Positions 60,305 through 64,000 of a stretch of DNA of 64,000 bases are shown one piece after another. A program made the translations under genes and the position numbers. Position 1 is the first letter of the stretch; every line of letters starts with the position of its first letter. The DNA is from Gemmatimonadota bacterium. GTDB taxonomy: Bacteria; Gemmatimonadota; Gemmatimonadetes; Longimicrobiales; Gaopeijiaceae. A model generated the notes under the pieces. That model saw nothing but the letters and a program-made list of their open reading frames with translations, had not been told where the DNA came from and did not search any database. The DNA lies in NCBI GenBank assembly GCA_022827345.1, contig JAJDTB010000039.1, positions 124,001-188,000 of the forward strand, given 5' to 3'.

Positions 60305-62866
60305 TCACCACTCCTCGAAGGTGCATAGCGGACCCGTCCAGTTGGTCCAGGCGTCGATCCAGTCTCGGGCCGGGGTGCCGATGGGCGCGCCCGGTGGCGC
60401 CTGCTGCGTGACGATCGGCGCCCAGGCCTCGTGGGGCCGGCCTTCGAAGCGCGCGATGTCCGTGGCGAGCAGGGCGAAGTGCGCGGCTATCGCGTCGCCG
60501 CCCGCCGCACGGCCCTGGGCCGCCTCCCGCAGCTGCCCGAGCTGCTGGGACGCGAGCGCCCGTACCTGGGGCATGGCCGCGCCCCCCGCCAAGCGCATCA
60601 GCCCGTCCGCGACCACCCGTCCCACCGCGCGCCGCACTTCGGCCTCGTAGCGTGTGTCGCCCGCGGCCGGGTCCCCCACGGCCACGAGGGCACCGATCAC
60701 GTCCTCCAGACCGGGCAGTGACGGATCGAGCGCGTTCTGCTCCAGCAGGCGGGCCGCTCGGCTGGGGTTGAAGACCTCGCCGACGACGTGCGCCGTCGCG
60801 ACCACCGCCGGCGATATCGCGTCGAATGTCGATCCGGTGTAGCGCGGGAAGAGCTCCCGGCTGCGGCCATAGCCGGCGGGCCGCGGCGGCAGCCGGTCGA
60901 GCACCGTGGCCGGGATGGTCAGTTCGGCCGGCTGAATGGCCCTCACCAGCGCATCGAGGGCACGCTGCTGCTCTCCCGCCGAGGCCGGACGCACGGGATC
61001 CATGCCGTCGCCGCGCGTGGCATACGTGTAGTGCGCGCCGCCGAGCACCGAGGCCGCGGCGGTCACCTGGTAGCGGTGATGCAGGTAGAGCGGCACCAGC
61101 ACCTCCTCCATCTGCGCCATGGGGCGGCCGGCGCGGATCGCCCGCTCCCCGAAGCGATCGAGGGCGGCCCTGCGCACGTCGAGCATGCGGTCCAGCTCGG
61201 CGCCCGCGTCCGTCCCGTTGGACCACTGATCGACCCGCGCGTGCGCCGACACGTCCTGGTTCGAGAAGTAGCGGACGTCATCCTCCCAGGCCTCCTCGAG
61301 GATCCGGTCCAGCTCCGCCTTCTCGTCGGTGCCGGGCGGGAAGTGCGAGTACCCGTAGCGGACCGCGACCTTGTCCCACTCGCCGATGTCGACGTCGTAG
61401 ACCTCCGAGTAGTCGAAGTCGGTGCCGTCGTGGGTGATGAGCGGGTGCGGGTAGTCGAGGACCGAGATCCGGCCCAGGTCGCTGTCGTAGTAGTTGTGGC
61501 CCAGGCCGATGGTGTGTCCGACCTCGTGGGCCGACAGCTGGCGGATGCGCGCCAGCGCCCACTCGGCGAGGCCCGCGGGCTCTTCGTCGCCGTTCTCGTA
61601 GGGAGCCAGCAGTCCCTCGGCGATCAGGTAGTCCTGGCGGACGCGCAGGGAGCCCAGGGTGACGTTGCCCTTGAGGATTTCACCGGTGCGGGGATCGGTG
61701 ATCGACCCGCCCGTGCTCCAGCCCCGGGTCGAGCGGTGGACCCAGTTGATGACGTTGTAGCGGACATCGTGGCTGCTGACGTCCTCGGGACGGATCTCGA
61801 CCTGGAAGGCGTCGATGAACCCCGCCGCCTCGAAGGCCTGGTTCCACCAGCGGGCGCCGTCCAGCAGGGCGGAGCGCACCGGTTCGGGCGTTCCCGGATC
61901 GAGATAGTAGACGATCGGCTCGACGGGTTCGCTCATCGCCGCCGTCGGGTCCCGCTTCTCCAGACGGTGGCGGCGGATGAAGCGCTGGGTCATCGGAGCG
62001 CCGAGCGGGGCCGAGTAGTCCTGGAAGGTCATGCCGCCGTAACCCGCCCTGGAGTCGTACGCGCGCGGCGTGTACTCGCCCAGTTCGGGCAGCTTGATGA
62101 AGGAGTGATGCATGCGGACCGTGGCCGCCGCACCGGAAGCCGCGACGTTGGACACGCCTTCGAACGCGCCGCCGCCCCCGCCGAAGAAGCCGCCGCCCTG
62201 TCCCCCGCCCTGCCGCACGAAGGTCAGCGAGGCCTCCATCTCGGTGTTCTCGGGGAAGTTCATCACCATCGGCAGATACACCGCGCTGCGGCTGGCGTCC
62301 AGGCGGTACGTCCCCGGCCGCATGCGCCCGGCGAACCCGGCGATGTCCTGCATGAGGAAGGGGGTGAAGTCGATCAGCACCCGGTTGCCGGTCGCGGCGG
62401 CGGCATCGAAGCCCCACAGCGTCGAAGGGGCGAAGGCGTCCTCAACCGCCTTGCGCTCGGCGGCATTGTCGCTGGACGCGCGGAAGCGGTAGTTCGGCTG
62501 CGTCATCATGACCTTGGGGCCGATGCGCTGGAAGCGGACGACGCGCGAGCCGGCAAGCTGGCCGCGGTCGATCCCGATGTCGTTGGAGCCGAGCCCCGCG
62601 CCGATCCCCGACGCGTGGAGGACATCGGTGTCCCACTGGTCGATCTCAAGCCAGATGCGGCCGCCCGCGTCGTCCCAGTACATGGGGAGGAAGCCGTCCA
62701 TCAGCTCCATCGAGGCGGTTCGCTCCTCGATGGTGGGGAGGGGGGCGGGGTCGCCCGTGCCGCGCTGGGCGGCCAGGGGAGTGGCCGCGAGGGCGGTGGC
62801 GGTGAGCGCCGCGAGGGCGAGGGGGGTGGCCGTCACTCGCATCGGCCGGATCCGGGTGGTCTTCAT
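60305..62866 (-). CDS. Secreted zinc-dependent metalloprotease (DUF5117-type)
   Basis: The 853-residue precursor has a signal peptide (TPLALAALTATALAATPLAAQ), a large N-terminal DUF5118/DUF5117-like region with a Gly-rich patch (GGGQGGGFFGGGGG), and a zincin motif HEVGHTIGLGHN near residues 446-457, the metzincin-like HExxHxxGxxHN. The C-terminal DUF4953-like part follows. The family consists of secreted proteases of Bacteroidota and Gemmatimonadota. The ATG at 62866 sets the signal peptide; upstream sequence is AT-rich promoter DNA. Confidence 0.92.
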   Translation of the reverse strand: MKTTRIRPMRVTATPLALAALTATALAATPLAAQRGTGDPAPLPTIEERTASMELMDGFLPMYWDDAGGRIWLEIDQWDTDVLHASGIGAGLGSNDIGIDRGQLAGSRVVRFQRIGPKVMMTQPNYRFRASSDNAAERKAVEDAFAPSTLWGFDAAAATGNRVLIDFTPFLMQDIAGFAGRMRPGTYRLDASRSAVYLPMVMNFPENTEMEASLTFVRQGGGQGGGFFGGGGGAFEGVSNVAASGAAATVRMHHSFIKLPELGEYTPRAYDSRAGYGGMTFQDYSAPLGAPMTQRFIRRHRLEKRDPTAAMSEPVEPIVYYLDPGTPEPVRSALLDGARWWNQAFEAAGFIDAFQVEIRPEDVSSHDVRYNVINWVHRSTRGWSTGGSITDPRTGEILKGNVTLGSLRVRQDYLIAEGLLAPYENGDEEPAGLAEWALARIRQLSAHEVGHTIGLGHNYYDSDLGRISVLDYPHPLITHDGTDFDYSEVYDVDIGEWDKVAVRYGYSHFPPGTDEKAELDRILEEAWEDDVRYFSNQDVSAHARVDQWSNGTDAGAELDRMLDVRRAALDRFGERAIRAGRPMAQMEEVLVPLYLHHRYQVTAAASVLGGAHYTYATRGDGMDPVRPASAGEQQRALDALVRAIQPAELTIPATVLDRLPPRPAGYGRSRELFPRYTGSTFDAISPAVVATAHVVGEVFNPSRAARLLEQNALDPSLPGLEDVIGALVAVGDPAAGDTRYEAEVRRAVGRVVADGLMRLAGGAAMPQVRALASQQLGQLREAAQGRAAGGDAIAAHFALLATDIARFEGRPHEAWAPIVTQQAPPGAPIGTPARDWIDAWTNWTGPLCTFEEW

Positions 62867-62890
62867 CGTCTTCGGTCCTCTTCGGGGGTG

Positions 62891-63040
62891 ATACTTAACA
62901 TTATTGTTTAGTGTATACAGGTTTTCGGCGCGTCGGCGGTCCCTTTGACCACAAATACTTAACAAATTTATTAACTGTCGTGCGTCGTCACGTGCTGCCG
63001 AGGCATTTGTACCACGGTCACGCATCTTACTGTGACCGTG
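62891..63040 (-). promoter_or_regulatory. AT-rich promoter region of the metalloprotease gene with repeats
   Basis: ATACTTAACA occurs twice, at 62891-62900 and 62955-62964, 64 bp apart. Further upstream CACGGTCAC (63013-63021) pairs perfectly with GTGACCGTG (63032-63040). The stretch 62890-62980 is unusually AT-rich for this window. All three features lie upstream of the metalloprotease gene and are candidate binding sites. Confidence 0.5.
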
Positions 63041-63333
63041 TGACTTACGGGATTCGCCGATCCCGTTACCGCTGTTTGGTTCCCGCCGTTTGGATCATCG
63101 GGCGTCAACCTCGCGGCGGCGGCTGTCCAGAGCCGTCCTGAGTTGTACTTCGTCGGCCTGCTGGTAGCGCAATCCGCAGGTGAAGCGAATCGCGGCGGGA
63201 AATCGTATAAGTCTAACTGGGACTGCACGATCTGCGCTTCCTACCGTAACGCTGCTTCCGTGCCCGCCACGCTGGAATGGCGAGGAAGTCGGGTCAAACT
63301 GCGGGAATCGCATTCCTATTTCGCACCGTCGGT
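63041..63333. other. Intergenic stretch without a recognisable gene
   Basis: I see no family motif here. One minus-strand frame reads FTCGLRYQQADEVQLRTALD and could be a decayed coding remnant, but it has no start or neighbour to support it. Confidence 0.3.
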
Positions 63334-63738
63334 TCAGGGTTTCGTCCAGAGCCGCAGGGGGAGGAAATGCCTCCGGCCTCCGAGGCGTGGCGCACATACC
63401 GTCGTCCGCCGTGACGACACGCTCCAGAGGCCGAGCGCCACGGCATGGTACGCCGCATCGTAGAGCGCGACACGTTACCTCACCGACTGGGACACGGCGC
63501 GGGCTCTCCACCTTGCGTCCAGCTTCGCCTCAGCCAGATCGAGTCCGAAAAAGGCGATGCGAGCAACTCGTCGGCGTCCTTGGAGAACCCTCGCCAGGGT
63601 GTTGCCCGCTTCGCAGATCGAGAGTTGGGGGACAACCAGGTCCGGGTTCCTGGCCGCCGTCTCGATAAGCAGTGCGAGCGCCGTACCGGTTCCTGCTCGG
63701 TCGTCGCCGGGAAGGAACCCATTTCAGAAAAACCGATG
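63334..63738 (-). pseudogene. vapC: Decayed vapC toxin gene with several frameshifts
   Basis: Read on the minus strand, pieces of a PIN toxin appear in order but in different frames: PDASVFLKW (its likely start ATG is ACG at 63736-63738), then FLPGDDRAGTGTALALLIET, RNPDLVVPQLSICEAGNTLA and RIAFFGLDLAEAKL, then YDAAYHAVAL, VVTADD, YVRHASEAGG and LRLWTKP ending at a TGA at 63334-63336. The order matches VapC, including the catalytic D of PDASVF and the TADD site. At least three frame changes are needed. No active protein can be made. Confidence 0.75.
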
Positions 63739-63999
63739 CGTCCGGCGTGGCGAATCGCGGGAGTCGCCGCTCCCGCCCCTCCCGTATCGACCGGACGATT
63801 CGGTCGGTCTTGATGGCGGACAGCCGAGCGCGCCGCGCGTCCATCCTTGCGGAGACATCCCGCTCTTGGATATTCCGGCCCGCTCTAGGATTGCGGCGTT
63901 GGCGGCCTGGCTTCGGTTGCCGCACGGCAGCCTCTGGATCACGCGCCACACTTCCTCATCCACCATGATGACACGGCGCGCCGTGCTGTTCTCTGCCAA
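63739..63999 (-). pseudogene. Probable decayed vapB antitoxin gene, truncated by the window edge
   Basis: Directly upstream of the vapC remnant, one minus-strand frame begins ARRVIMVDEEVWRVIQRL and continues GNRSQAANAAILERAG, resembling a short DNA-binding antitoxin. Another frame carries the better-looking C-terminal part (TDRIVRSIREGRERR), so a frameshift separates them. The 5' end may lie beyond 64000. Assignment rests on position and composition. Confidence 0.45.
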
Positions 64000-64000
64000 G

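Overview
The window is a GC-rich (roughly two-thirds G+C by eye), gene-dense stretch of a bacterial chromosome. The gene content points to the phylum Gemmatimonadota or a close relative: a type III glutamine synthetase, several large TonB-dependent receptors with carboxypeptidase-regulatory N-termini, DUF5916 and DUF5117-type secreted proteins, an LVIVD propeller, a GldA/GldG-like ABC system and many Tat or lipoprotein signals. This assignment is inference from gene families. I see no rRNA, tRNA, CRISPR array, transposase or phage structural gene.

Layout. 1-10 kb, minus strand: a secreted beta-propeller cut by the window edge, glutamine synthetase III, a multicopper oxidase coupled to a vapBC module, a secreted unknown protein, an LVIVD propeller, an orphan hicB beside a hicA remnant, a HupE-like membrane protein and a membrane PHP protein. 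10.4-11.2 kb: hipB with an internally deleted hipA and five palindromes. 11-17 kb: a DUF5916 outer-membrane protein, a divergent alpha/beta hydrolase and a TonB-dependent receptor. 17.7-24.6 kb, plus strand: two tight operons, GldA/GldG/DUF4340 and a GMC oxidoreductase with its Tat-bearing small subunit. 24.7-34 kb: a Fic protein, a Sel1-repeat protein, and a four-gene operon in the order NurA-like, HerA-like, SbcD, SbcC, which resembles the archaeal Mre11-Rad50-HerA-NurA end-resection set.

34-45 kb, minus strand: two paralogous TonB receptors, one with an orphan periplasmic binding protein and the other with a Tat-exported PLP aminotransferase, then a DUF885 lipoprotein and a DinB-like lipoprotein. 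45-49 kb: a reductive-dehalogenase-like iron-sulfur protein and a divergent AAA ATPase/DUF4276 pair that resembles two-gene phage-defence modules. 49-57 kb, minus strand: an MsbA-like exporter, a TPR lipoprotein, and a lipoprotein/histidine kinase/sigma-54 regulator operon. 57-64 kb: a 3-mercaptopyruvate-type sulfurtransferase with an in-frame TAG near its end, two small envelope proteins, HU, a zinc alcohol dehydrogenase, a large secreted zinc metalloprotease, and a decayed vapBC at the right edge.

Two themes run through the window. First, toxin-antitoxin loci occur in every state of decay: an intact vapBC, hipBA with the kinase core missing, hicB with only the tail of hicA, and a frameshifted vapBC. 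Two of them are joined by 4-nt overlaps to unrelated envelope genes. Second, nuclease/ATPase gene sets that could serve DNA-end processing or phage defence (NurA-like/HerA/SbcCD and AAA/DUF4276) sit within about 20 kb of each other.
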